Assembly (NCBI GenBank): GCA_910588755.1
Contig: CAJUQZ010000116.1
Location: 1-10,182, forward strand
Reading direction: 5' to 3'
DNA length: 10,182 bases
Origin: an uncultured Lachnospiraceae bacterium
GTDB taxonomy: Bacteria; Bacillota; Clostridia; Lachnospirales; Lachnospiraceae
Within the stretch, counting starts at the first letter, position 1, and each line of letters begins with the position of its first letter. Of the stretch, positions 1 through 6,499 are shown in pieces. Position numbers and translations under genes: made by a program. Below the pieces are notes generated by a model that did not search any database, was not told where the DNA came from, and saw only the letters and a program-made list of their open reading frames with translations.

Positions 1-27
1 TCATAGGTTCGAGCCCTATAGGTCCCA
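1..27 (+). tRNA. 3' end of a tRNA (partial; isotype not determinable)
   Basis: The window opens inside a tRNA gene. A T-arm is visible: 5-bp stem 3-7 (ATAGG) with 15-19 (CCTAT), enclosing the 7-base loop TTCGAGC (8-14) that carries the invariant TTC. It is followed by the 3' acceptor strand AGGTCCC (20-26) and discriminator A27, so the missing 5' end should read GGGACCT. No CCA is encoded. The anticodon lies outside the window, so I do not assign an amino acid. The hairpin terminator that starts six bases later supports this as the last gene of its transcript. Confidence 0.85.
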
Positions 28-32
28 TTTTG

Positions 33-64
33 TAAGGGCAATGATATAAAAATCATTGCCCTTA
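33..64 (+). terminator. Intrinsic-type hairpin after the tRNA
   Basis: A 13-bp perfect stem (33-45 with 52-64) encloses the 6-base loop ATAAAA. The 3' arm ends CCCTTA and runs into TTGTTATATT, a T-rich but interrupted tail. It sits six bases after the tRNA discriminator base, where a terminator is expected. The interrupted tail means termination may be incomplete, and the -35 element of the metY promoter candidate lies within the 3' arm. Confidence 0.75.
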
Positions 65-84
65 TTGTTATATTATGATATACT
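56..84 (+). promoter_or_regulatory. Candidate sigma-A promoter for metY
   Basis: A -35 element TTGCCC (56-61, 4 of 6 matches to TTGACA) is separated by 17 bases from a -10 element TATACT (79-84, 5 of 6). An overlapping alternative -10, TATGAT (74-79), has no good -35. Initiation would fall near 91, leaving a leader of about 38 bases before the metY start. That is too short for a SAM riboswitch or T-box, and I see neither. The -35 overlaps the 3' arm of the tRNA terminator. Confidence 0.5.
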
Positions 85-128
85 ACATCAGAAAAGACAA
101 AGTGATTTAGGGAAAAGGAGCTGACAAT

Positions 129-1424
129 ATGAACAATGAGCATTCAAATCAATATTCAATAGAAACAAAATGTATTCAGTCAGGGTGGCAACCAAAGAAT
201 GGGGAGCCTCGCGTTCTTCCCATTTATCAGTCAACAACTTACAAATATGAGACATCAGATGAGATGGGTAAATTATTTGACCTTGAGGCGGAGGGATATT
301 TTTACACAAGATTACAGAATCCTACCAATGATATGGTTGCGCAAAAAATATGTGAGCTGGAGGGCGGAGTGGCTGCGATGCTGACCTCATCTGGTCAGGC
401 TGCAAATTATTATGCCGTGTTTAATATCTGCGAGGCGGGAGATCATGTTGTACTTTCATCGACTGTATATGGGGGCACATTTAATCTGTTAACTGTCACC
501 ATGAAAAAAATGGGAATTGAGTGTACAATTGTCGATCCGGATTCAGATGTTGAGACGTTAAATAATGCTTTTCGTGACAATACAAAGTGTGTCCTGGCGG
601 AGACGATTGCAAATCCGGCACTGGTCGTGCTGGATTTTGAGAAGTTTGTGAAGGTTGCACACGCACATGGTGTTCCTCTGATTGTAGACAATACATTTGC
701 TACACCAATCAATTGTCGTCCATTTGAGTACGGAGTAGATATTGTGACGCATTCCACGACAAAATATATGGATGGACATGCCATGTGTGTAGGCGGGGCG
801 ATTGTCGATTCCGGCAATTTTGACTGGTCGAAATATGGCGATAAATTTCATGGACTGACAACGCCGGACGAATCTTATCATGGTGTGACATACACAGAGA
901 AATTTGGGAAAAAGGCGTATATTACAAAGGCGACGGTGCAGCTAATGCGGGATCTGGGATCGATTCAGTCTCCAATGAATGCCTTTTTGCTCAATATAGG
1001 TCTTGAGACATTGCATTTAAGGGTTCCAAGACACTGTGAGAACGCATTGAAGGTGGCTACATGGCTCGATCAGAATGATAAGGTTGCATGGGTAAACTAT
1101 CCGGGTTTAAAGGGGAACAAGTATTATGAACGCGCACAGAAATATATGCCAAACGGCACCTGCGGGGTAATTTCTTTTGGATTGAAGGGCGGACGGGATG
1201 TCAGTGTAGCCTTTATGGATCATTTGAAGCTGGCGGCCATCGTGACACATGTCGCAGATGCAAGAACTTGTGTTCTGCATCCGGCAAGTCATACGCATAG
1301 GCAGATGAACGATGAACAGTTGATCGAGGCAGGGGTTCAGCCTGATTTGATTAGGTTTTCCGTTGGAATAGAGAATGCAGATGACATTATTGCCGATATC
1401 GAACAGGCGCTTGCACACATTTGA
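129..1424 (+). CDS. metY: O-acetylhomoserine sulfhydrylase (PLP enzyme, Cys/Met metabolism family)
   Basis: A 431-residue cytosolic enzyme of the Cys/Met-metabolism PLP family (fold type I). The family role is direct sulfhydrylation: O-acetylhomoserine plus sulfide gives homocysteine and acetate. Visible motifs are YTR at 60-62 with LQNPT (phosphate/substrate contacts), TSSGQA at 86-91 (PLP phosphate), VDNTFATP at 186-193 with Asp187 against the pyridine nitrogen, and STTKY with Lys212 as the Schiff-base lysine. HPASHTHRQM at 385-393 and the end motif RFSVGIE (409-415) are also typical. Length and the long stretch at about 215-265 fit O-acetylhomoserine sulfhydrylase better than the shorter (about 380-400) cystathionine gamma-synthase or methionine gamma-lyase, though substrate choice cannot be proven from motifs. 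The start is supported by AAAAGGAG (113-120) eight bases upstream. The next gene starts 15 bases after its stop, so they are probably co-transcribed. Confidence 0.9.
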   Translation: MNNEHSNQYSIETKCIQSGWQPKNGEPRVLPIYQSTTYKYETSDEMGKLFDLEAEGYFYTRLQNPTNDMVAQKICELEGGVAAMLTSSGQAANYYAVFNICEAGDHVVLSSTVYGGTFNLLTVTMKKMGIECTIVDPDSDVETLNNAFRDNTKCVLAETIANPALVVLDFEKFVKVAHAHGVPLIVDNTFATPINCRPFEYGVDIVTHSTTKYMDGHAMCVGGAIVDSGNFDWSKYGDKFHGLTTPDESYHGVTYTEKFGKKAYITKATVQLMRDLGSIQSPMNAFLLNIGLETLHLRVPRHCENALKVATWLDQNDKVAWVNYPGLKGNKYYERAQKYMPNGTCGVISFGLKGGRDVSVAFMDHLKLAAIVTHVADARTCVLHPASHTHRQMNDEQLIEAGVQPDLIRFSVGIENADDIIADIEQALAHI

Positions 1425-1439
1425 TGATAAAAGAAGATT

Positions 1440-2228
1440 ATGAAAAAAAGAAGTTGGCTGACCGTTTTATTTTTGATTATTCTGTCAAGCATTGCGATTA
1501 TTGTAAGGGTATATTATGTTAATCATTTGATGGCCGAGGTGAATATCAGCGAGGATATATACAATGCAGCAAAGGTGAGTATTGGCTCAAAAGGTCTGGC
1601 TTTTGCTTTTTCAGACGGATTTCGGATACAGTCCTTGTATATATGTAATCTGTATCTTGCGTTTTTGCTTTTTGGGAACTTCACAGTCTCTGGGGTTTAC
1701 CTGAATATTCTATATCAGGTGCTCACGGTTGTGTTGGTGTATATTGCTGTTAAAAGCCTGACGAACAGATATGTTGGGTTTGCCGCAGGGTTGATCTTGA
1801 CAATTTTACCAGTATATATCGATACACTGTCGGATGTGACAATTCAAAATATGGGAATACTGATTGCTGTTTTGGGCGGCACCATCGTCATTCTGCTTAT
1901 TCGATGGGTTTATCATGGGAATATGGAAAAGAGAAATATTTCCAATAAAATGATTGTGAACAAACCCGGCCTGCAGGAGAATGAAAAAAACAGCGCTGAC
2001 GCAGAGAAGGCAGTTTATGTAGATACAAATATTTTGCCAGATACTTCTATGAAAGAAATTTTGTATGATGATTTGGAGGACAATAAGGTACAATATATCG
2101 AGAATCCGCTTCCGGTTCCTAAACGCAGGGAACATAAGGAGATGGATTTTGCCTTTGAGCCGACGGACAGTGACGGGGACTATGATGTGAAGGATTTGAC
2201 GGGCAAAGATTTTTATGATATTGAATAA
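1440..2228 (+). CDS. Small polytopic membrane protein resembling the N-terminal half of a GT-C glycosyltransferase
   Basis: A 262-residue protein of unknown function. It has hydrophobic segments at about 6-24, 64-80, 82-103, 111-128 and 136-156, then a charged, acid-rich cytosolic tail of about 105 residues. The layout of TM1, an extracytoplasmic loop with an acidic pair before a tyrosine (SEDIY, 37-41), DGF..Q..Y (59-67), then LFG and a helix bundle, resembles the start of PMT/ArnT-like (GT39/GT83) lipid-linked sugar transferases. Those enzymes have 11 or more helices, so this is only the front third to half and is probably not an active transferase alone. The tail contains ENPLPVPKRR (221-230) and ends in DFYDIE. 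The start is forced: in-frame stops lie immediately upstream, and the ribosome site is weak (AAGAAG at 1431-1436). It follows metY by 15 bases, so the operon may be positional rather than functional. The family link is inference from helix layout. Confidence 0.75.
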   Translation: MKKRSWLTVLFLIILSSIAIIVRVYYVNHLMAEVNISEDIYNAAKVSIGSKGLAFAFSDGFRIQSLYICNLYLAFLLFGNFTVSGVYLNILYQVLTVVLVYIAVKSLTNRYVGFAAGLILTILPVYIDTLSDVTIQNMGILIAVLGGTIVILLIRWVYHGNMEKRNISNKMIVNKPGLQENEKNSADAEKAVYVDTNILPDTSMKEILYDDLEDNKVQYIENPLPVPKRREHKEMDFAFEPTDSDGDYDVKDLTGKDFYDIE

Positions 2229-2242
2229 AAAGAATTGATCAA

Positions 2243-2290
2243 TGCACATACTAAGAAGGACTCTGAAAAGAGTCCTTCTTAGTATGTGCA
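2243..2290 (+). terminator. Long perfect hairpin, terminator-like but without a T tract
   Basis: Twenty-two uninterrupted base pairs (2243-2264 with 2269-2290) are closed by a GAAA tetraloop (2265-2268). It lies 14 bases after the stop of the upstream membrane-protein gene, where a terminator is expected, and the inner part (AAGGACTCT/AGAGTCCTT) looks like one. However, the 3' arm is followed by CACGGGCACC rather than T residues, so classical intrinsic termination is doubtful. The last three bases of the 3' arm are also the first three of the 89-bp repeat. It could instead be an RNA-processing site or part of the repeat element. Confidence 0.55.
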
Positions 2291-2310
2291 CACGGGCACC
2301 CAGAGGAAAT

Positions 2311-2349
2311 ATGTTAGCAAGAGCTGACGTGTGCCCGGCGCGCGAGTAG
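2311..2349 (+). other. 12-codon mini-ORF in repeat unit 1 (coding status unproven)
   Basis: An ATG at 2311 opens a 12-codon frame, MLARADVCPARE, closed by TAG at 2347-2349. A purine-rich AGAGGA (2302-2307) lies three bases before the ATG, closer than the usual ribosome-site spacing. The AGAGGA sits in the unpaired bulge of predicted hairpin A, and the stop codon lies at the base of hairpin B. The frame is so short that chance occurrence is entirely possible; it is recorded because its equivalent is kept in unit 2. Confidence 0.2.
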
Positions 2350-2399
2350 GGGAAGAAGGCACTTCCCTGCTCGATTGCACACGGGTACCTAGAGGAAAT

Positions 2400-2438
2400 A
2401 TGTTAGCAAGAGCTGACGTGTGCTCGGCGCGCGAGTAG
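2400..2438 (+). other. 12-codon mini-ORF in repeat unit 2 (coding status unproven)
   Basis: This is the counterpart of the unit 1 mini-ORF: ATG at 2400, TAG at 2436-2438, sequence MLARADVCSARE, with AGAGGA at 2391-2396. The only difference inside the frame, C2335 to T2424, changes Pro9 to Ser. Being a repeat copy, its persistence is not independent evidence for translation. Confidence 0.2.
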
Positions 2439-2518
2439 GGGAAGAAGGCACTTCTCTACTCGATTGCACACGGGGAAAGACGTTTTTTGCCTGAAAATAA
2501 GTGAGGAAGGTATGTGTG

Positions 2519-3229
2519 ATGAATAATCTGAATGAGCAAAACAGTGAAAAAAGTGATGAGCTGGAGAGCAAAAAATATAAAGATGAAAAAATTGAGAAAG
2601 AAAGTCAGGTGACGCTGGACGAAAACAACAGCAATCACAGGATACATTTGATTACAATTATCGGTGAGATCGAAGGGCATGAAAATGCCGGAAACCAGTC
2701 CAAAGTGACAAAGTATGAATTACTTTTGCCGCAGCTGGCTTCCATAGAGGACAGTGATGAGATTGACGGCGTATTACTTCTACTTAATACAATGGGCGGC
2801 GATGTGGAGGCAGGACTTGCGATTGCTGAAATGGTAGCGTCTCTGATCAAACCCACCGTATCACTGGTTTTGGGGGGCAGCCACAGCATCGGTGTGCCGA
2901 TTGCCGTTAGTACGGATTATTCCTATATTGTACCTACTGGTACTATGGTGGTACATCCTGTGCGAATGAACGGTATGGTGATCGGTGTGCCGCAGACATT
3001 TAACTATTTCAGGGAAGTGCAGAACCGGATTACCGGTTTTGTGTGCTCACATTGCAATATATCGAAAACGCGGTATGAGGAGTTGATGATGGAGACCGAA
3101 GTGCTCACCAAGGACGTGGGGAGCGTGTTGGAGGGTGAGGAGGCCGTGAGGGAAGGCATTATCTGTGAGATTGGCGGAATTTCGCAGGCTGTTGCCAAGC
3201 TCCATGAGCTGATCTCAGCCGGAAAATGA
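2519..3229 (+). CDS. tepA: TepA-type ClpP-fold serine protease
   Basis: A 236-residue protein of the ClpP/crotonase fold, closest in motif pattern to Bacillus TepA (translocation-enhancing protein), a cytosolic ClpP-like protease lacking its own ATPase. Residues 1-40 are a charged, low-complexity lead rich in Lys, Glu, Asp, Asn and Ser; the ClpP domain covers about 42-232. A catalytic triad is readable: Ser123 in GGSHSIGVP (119-127), His146 in VVHPVR and Asp199 in TKDVG. The order and spacing (23 and 53 residues) are close to ClpP. The oxyanion-side motif NTMGGDVEAGLAIAE (90-104) is also present. I place the start at ATG 2519, eight bases after AGGAAGG (2504-2510); a GTG at 2501 would be in frame but would swallow the ribosome site. 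In Bacillus, tepA lies just upstream of spoIIIE, and the same order is seen here. The true substrates are not evident. Confidence 0.88.
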   Translation: MNNLNEQNSEKSDELESKKYKDEKIEKESQVTLDENNSNHRIHLITIIGEIEGHENAGNQSKVTKYELLLPQLASIEDSDEIDGVLLLLNTMGGDVEAGLAIAEMVASLIKPTVSLVLGGSHSIGVPIAVSTDYSYIVPTGTMVVHPVRMNGMVIGVPQTFNYFREVQNRITGFVCSHCNISKTRYEELMMETEVLTKDVGSVLEGEEAVREGIICEIGGISQAVAKLHELISAGK

Positions 3230-3273
3230 TTGGTAAAAATGTAGATTTTAGCCGCATATAGAAAGAAAGTTCT

Positions 3274-3285
3274 GAACAGATGTAC
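3274..3285 (+). promoter_or_regulatory. Weak LexA/SOS-box-like site upstream of ftsK
   Basis: GAACAGATGTAC matches 7 of 8 half-site bases of the Gram-positive SOS box core GAAC-N4-GTTC. The flanking C and G of the fuller consensus are absent. It lies about 28 bases upstream of the ftsK -35 element, farther than a classical repressor overlap. It also sits inside a dyad, AGTTCT (3268-3273) with AGAACT (3287-3292). One match to a short motif is weak evidence. Confidence 0.2.
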
Positions 3286-3313
3286 TAGAACTGTGAAAAA
3301 TGTGAAATAAAAT

Positions 3314-3342
3314 ATGACAAGCTTTCAAAAAAGTGCTATAAT
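3314..3342 (+). promoter_or_regulatory. Sigma-A promoter for ftsK
   Basis: The -35 element ATGACA (3314-3319, 5 of 6) is spaced exactly 17 bases from a perfect -10 element TATAAT (3337-3342). The -10 is preceded by TGC, giving an extended -10 (TGCTATAAT). The expected transcript start is near 3349-3350, giving a leader of about 25 bases before the ftsK ATG. It indicates that ftsK can be transcribed separately from tepA. Confidence 0.82.
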
Positions 3343-3374
3343 ATCATGTAAACTCGTTTAGGGGGAGGCGTATT

Positions 3375-6300
3375 ATGGCATCTGCATCAGGAAATAGTAC
3401 ATCGAGGAGCAGAACAAATACAAAAAAAAGTACTTCAAAAAGTACATCAAAAGGAACCAGGAAGACAACATCAAATTCCAGGGGCAGGAAGGCACCGGCA
3501 AAAAAAGCCAGAAAAAATGTGGACGTTGCGGTTAAGAGCGAGGTCGTTCTCATTCTTATTTTTGCCGCTGCCATCTTTATGTTTTTGTGCATTGTCGGAT
3601 TGATTCATGGCGCGGCGGCGACTGGAATCAGTAATGTTATGTTTGGTGTGTTTGGATTGCTGGCGTACCTGATACCGATTCTTATTTTTGTCGGATTTGC
3701 ATTTGGGATTTCAAATAAGGGAAACACGGTTGCGGTCGTGAAGATGGTCAGTAGTGTAATTCTGATTTTTTTAATGGGCATTTTGGCGTATATGCTGATG
3801 AAGCAGGAGTCCATGATCACAGGGGACGCGCTCGTCAAAGAATTGTACGAGACCTCTGTTGAGCACCGCGCTGGCGGCGGTGTGCTCTTTGGCAGTGTTG
3901 CGCACGGGCTGTACCAGCTGATCGGATTTGGCGGAACCCTTTTTGTCGCGATTGTGCTTGGGATTATCTGTGTCGTGTTCATCACGGAAAAAAGTTTTCT
4001 GTCAGGGGTTAAGAAGGGCGGCGCCTATCTGTATGAATCAGCAAAAGAGGATGCTGCCAGAATGAGGGAATACCGGGAGAGCCTTCGCGAGGAGTATGAG
4101 GAATACGAGGAGTATGATGCGTACGAGGAAGATGAGGACTATGAGGAGGAGGCCAAACCAACCTATGAAGAGCGTGTTCGCCCACGACGTTCCAATAGAG
4201 TAAAAAATGAAAATAGTACAAAAGAGCGCAAAACAGAACGTCCACGGGAAAATGTCAAAAGAATGGATAAGCGGGCAAGAGGCGTAATGTCAAGCTCTGC
4301 AGTAACATTTACACAGGAAAAGACGCAGGATATTCATGAGATTGTACTATTAGATGATGAGACAAATGTGACAGGCGCAGAGGCTTTTGAGGAGATCAAG
4401 GCAAGACCATACAATGAAACCTTGTATCTGGAACCGGAGAACGCAGGAGAACTATATCCAGAAGAAATATACAATGATGGACAATACGACAGCACGGTAT
4501 CTGATGGGGAGTTTTTTTCTGGGGAAAACTATGATAACTATGATAATCCATCCTGTGATGAATTATCAGAAAACGGATATAATGATTTTGAGCCCGACTT
4601 GGCGGAGCCGACAAACGGTGATATGACAGAGGAAACCATTGACAGTGAGGTGATGGCAGATGAAATTTCGCCTGCTGTAGATTATTTTTCCGACAATCCG
4701 GGTGTCTCGGCAAAACAGTCATTCTGGGAAGGCTTTGATGCTGCAGAGTATGATTCCGAGTCGATCAGCAGCATGCCTGAGCCAGTGACGGAGGACACGG
4801 TGATTTCACAGCCAGTGGAAGAAGAAAAGCTATCAAAAACTGACATGGCGGAGTTTAGGCAGGAGGAAACTGGGATACTGGAACCTGCTGCTGAAGCCCA
4901 GGAGGCACCAAAGCCGTATATGTTCCCGCCGCTTAATCTGTTAAAGAAGGGTGATGGCAAAAAGGGAGATACAGCCAACCAGCTAAAGGAAACGGCGCTG
5001 CATCTGCAGCAGACCTTACAGACCTTTGGCGTCAGGGTGACGATAACGGATATCAGTCAGGGACCTTCTGTCACAAGATATGAAATGCAGCCGGAGCAGG
5101 GTGTAAAGGTCAGCAAGATTGTGGGACTGACAGACGATATCAAGTTAAATCTGGCGGCGACAGATATCCGGATTGAGGCGCCAATACCAGGGAAGGCAGC
5201 AGTGGGTATCGAGGTGCCAAACAAGGAAACAAGTGCTGTTGCGCTCAGGGATTTGCTTGAGTCAGACACCTTCCAGAAATTTTCATCGAATCTTGCGTTT
5301 GCAGTCGGCAAGGATATCGGCGGGCAGGTGGTTGTCACAGATATTGCAAAGATGCCCCATGTACTGATTGCGGGCGCGACGGGTTCCGGCAAGTCGGTAT
5401 GTATCAATACGATCATTATGAGTATTCTGTACAAGGCGAATCCGTCAGATGTCAAGCTGATTATGATTGACCCAAAAGTGGTGGAGCTTAGCGTATACAA
5501 TGGAATCCCTCATCTGATGATACCCGTGGTGACAGACCCGAAAAAGGCTTCGGCAGCACTGAACTGGGGTGTGACGGAGATGGATGACCGCTATAAGAAA
5601 TTTGCGAATCTGAATGTCCGTGACCTGAAAGGATATAATAAAGCGGCAGAACAGGGAAAAACGACGCCGGATGGAGAGCCAATACAAAAACTGCCACAGA
5701 TTGTGATTATCGTGGACGAGCTTGCAGATCTGATGATGGTGGCATCAGGTGAGGTGGAGGAGGCAATCTGTCGTCTGGCACAGCTGGCGAGAGCCTGCGG
5801 AATCCACTTGGTAATCGCTACCCAGAGGCCGTCTGTCGATGTCATCACGGGTCTGATCAAGGCAAATATGCCAAGTAGAATCGCGTTCAGCGTATCGAGC
5901 GGTACGGACTCGCGCACTATTCTTGACACAACTGGTGCGGAAAAGCTTTTAGGAAAGGGTGACATGCTCTTTTATCCGCAGGGATATGTGAAGCCGGCCC
6001 GCGTACAGGGGGCTTTTGTGTCGGATTCCGAGGTGTCTGATGTGGTTGATTTCCTGAAAAACCAGATGCTTGGCAACACTACATACAACAGTGACATTGA
6101 AGAAAAGATAAAGACGATGCAGTCGTCTTCCGGCGGTGCGGGCAGCTTGGGTGTGGGCGGCGGAAGTGATACGGACGCTTACTTTGCGGAGGCGGCCAAG
6201 TTTGTGATTGAGAAGGACAAGGCGTCGATTGGTATGCTCCAGCGTGTGTTCAAGATCGGATTTAACCGTGCAGCACGCATCGTGGACCAGCTTGAGGAGG

Positions 6301-6392
6301 CCGGGGTGGTCGGTGCGGAGGAGGGCACTAAGCCCCGTCGGATATTGATGAGCATGGAACAGTTTGAAAATTATATGGAAGAACACCTGTAA
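3375..6392 (+). CDS. ftsK: FtsK/SpoIIIE-family DNA translocase
   Basis: A 1005-residue membrane-anchored, ATP-driven DNA pump that moves chromosomal DNA through the closing division or sporulation septum. In order: a Ser/Thr/Lys/Arg-rich cytosolic tail (1-55); four membrane helices at about 56-78, 88-112, 118-142 and 186-205; an acidic linker (about 206-513) with a Tyr/Glu run near 241-259; the YMFPPLNLL entry motif (515-523); then the alpha/beta motor. Walker A is GATGSGKS at 667-674 (Lys673) and Walker B is IVIIVDE ending at Asp781-Glu782. After a Gly/Ser-rich spacer, a C-terminal winged-helix gamma domain (about 935-1000) carries the DNA-orientation-reading region. The length exceeds Bacillus SpoIIIE (about 790), the excess being mostly in the linker. 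Whether it serves vegetative division, sporulation or both cannot be told from sequence, so ftsK and spoIIIE are both defensible names. The start follows GGGGGAGG (3361-3368) by six bases. Confidence 0.95.
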   Translation: MASASGNSTSRSRTNTKKSTSKSTSKGTRKTTSNSRGRKAPAKKARKNVDVAVKSEVVLILIFAAAIFMFLCIVGLIHGAAATGISNVMFGVFGLLAYLIPILIFVGFAFGISNKGNTVAVVKMVSSVILIFLMGILAYMLMKQESMITGDALVKELYETSVEHRAGGGVLFGSVAHGLYQLIGFGGTLFVAIVLGIICVVFITEKSFLSGVKKGGAYLYESAKEDAARMREYRESLREEYEEYEEYDAYEEDEDYEEEAKPTYEERVRPRRSNRVKNENSTKERKTERPRENVKRMDKRARGVMSSSAVTFTQEKTQDIHEIVLLDDETNVTGAEAFEEIKARPYNETLYLEPENAGELYPEEIYNDGQYDSTVSDGEFFSGENYDNYDNPSCDELSENGYNDFEPDLAEPTNGDMTEETIDSEVMADEISPAVDYFSDNPGVSAKQSFWEGFDAAEYDSESISSMPEPVTEDTVISQPVEEEKLSKTDMAEFRQEETGILEPAAEAQEAPKPYMFPPLNLLKKGDGKKGDTANQLKETALHLQQTLQTFGVRVTITDISQGPSVTRYEMQPEQGVKVSKIVGLTDDIKLNLAATDIRIEAPIPGKAAVGIEVPNKETSAVALRDLLESDTFQKFSSNLAFAVGKDIGGQVVVTDIAKMPHVLIAGATGSGKSVCINTIIMSILYKANPSDVKLIMIDPKVVELSVYNGIPHLMIPVVTDPKKASAALNWGVTEMDDRYKKFANLNVRDLKGYNKAAEQGKTTPDGEPIQKLPQIVIIVDELADLMMVASGEVEEAICRLAQLARACGIHLVIATQRPSVDVITGLIKANMPSRIAFSVSSGTDSRTILDTTGAEKLLGKGDMLFYPQGYVKPARVQGAFVSDSEVSDVVDFLKNQMLGNTTYNSDIEEKIKTMQSSSGGAGSLGVGGGSDTDAYFAEAAKFVIEKDKASIGMLQRVFKIGFNRAARIVDQLEEAGVVGAEEGTKPRRILMSMEQFENYMEEHL

Positions 6393-6499
6393 TTTAATAG
6401 ACAGTGGGCGGGATAAATGGTATTCTATTACAATAGGCATTTGAGTGGAATGCTTTGTATGACTTTTGTGCTGGTACACTGCAAAGGAGGGGCAAATGT

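Larger units (their letters stand above)
2288..2474 (+). repeat. Tandem 89-bp structured repeat (two units plus a 9-bp partial)
   Basis: Unit 1 is 2288-2376 and unit 2 is 2377-2465; a third start, GCACACGGG, is at 2466-2474. The units differ at 5 of 89 positions, all transitions: C2297/T2386, C2301/T2390, C2335/T2424, C2366/T2455 and G2369/A2458. Each unit can fold into two hairpins. Hairpin A in unit 1 pairs 2293-2299 with 2331-2337, has an unpaired AGAGGAAAT-containing bulge, and an inner 8-bp stem (2311-2318 with 2323-2330) with loop AAGA. Hairpin B pairs 2343-2355 with 2362-2373, with one bulged G and a 6-base loop. The GC-rich, patterned sequence differs from the AT-rich surroundings. 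It fills most of the 290-base gap between the metY operon and tepA. I do not recognise it as a named family; an intergenic REP/MITE-like element or a structured RNA are both possible. Confidence 0.9.

Noticed and set aside
65..128. SAM riboswitch or T-box leader for metY
   Set aside because: Only about 64 bases lie between the tRNA terminator and metY, and no T-box motif, SAM-I core or leader terminator is present.
1424..1440. ATG overlapping the metY stop (ATGA at 1424) as the start of the next gene
   Set aside because: It is out of frame with the membrane-protein reading frame and reaches a stop quickly; ATG 1440 is the first in-frame start.
2288..2474. CRISPR array
   Set aside because: There are only two 89-bp units directly abutting, with no unique spacers, and the units are nearly identical throughout.
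2501..2518. GTG start at 2501 adding six residues to the TepA-type protease
   Set aside because: The extension contains the AGGAAGG ribosome site that is correctly spaced for ATG 2519, and the extra residues (VRKVCV) do not look like a conserved start.
5057..5500. Long open frames on the - strand opposite ftsK and other genes
   Set aside because: They mirror the codon structure of well-supported + strand genes, lack ribosome sites and resemble no protein family; they are shadows.
6455..6499. ATG at 6455 as the start of fhs
   Set aside because: It would add 15 residues translated across the strong AAAGGAGGGG ribosome site. ATG 6500 gives the standard 556-residue length and the familiar family start.
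6393..6499. Promoter or terminator between ftsK and fhs
   Set aside because: TTGAGT (6441-6446) and TACACT (6475-6480) are not spaced correctly, and no stem followed by T residues is visible, so nothing is called.
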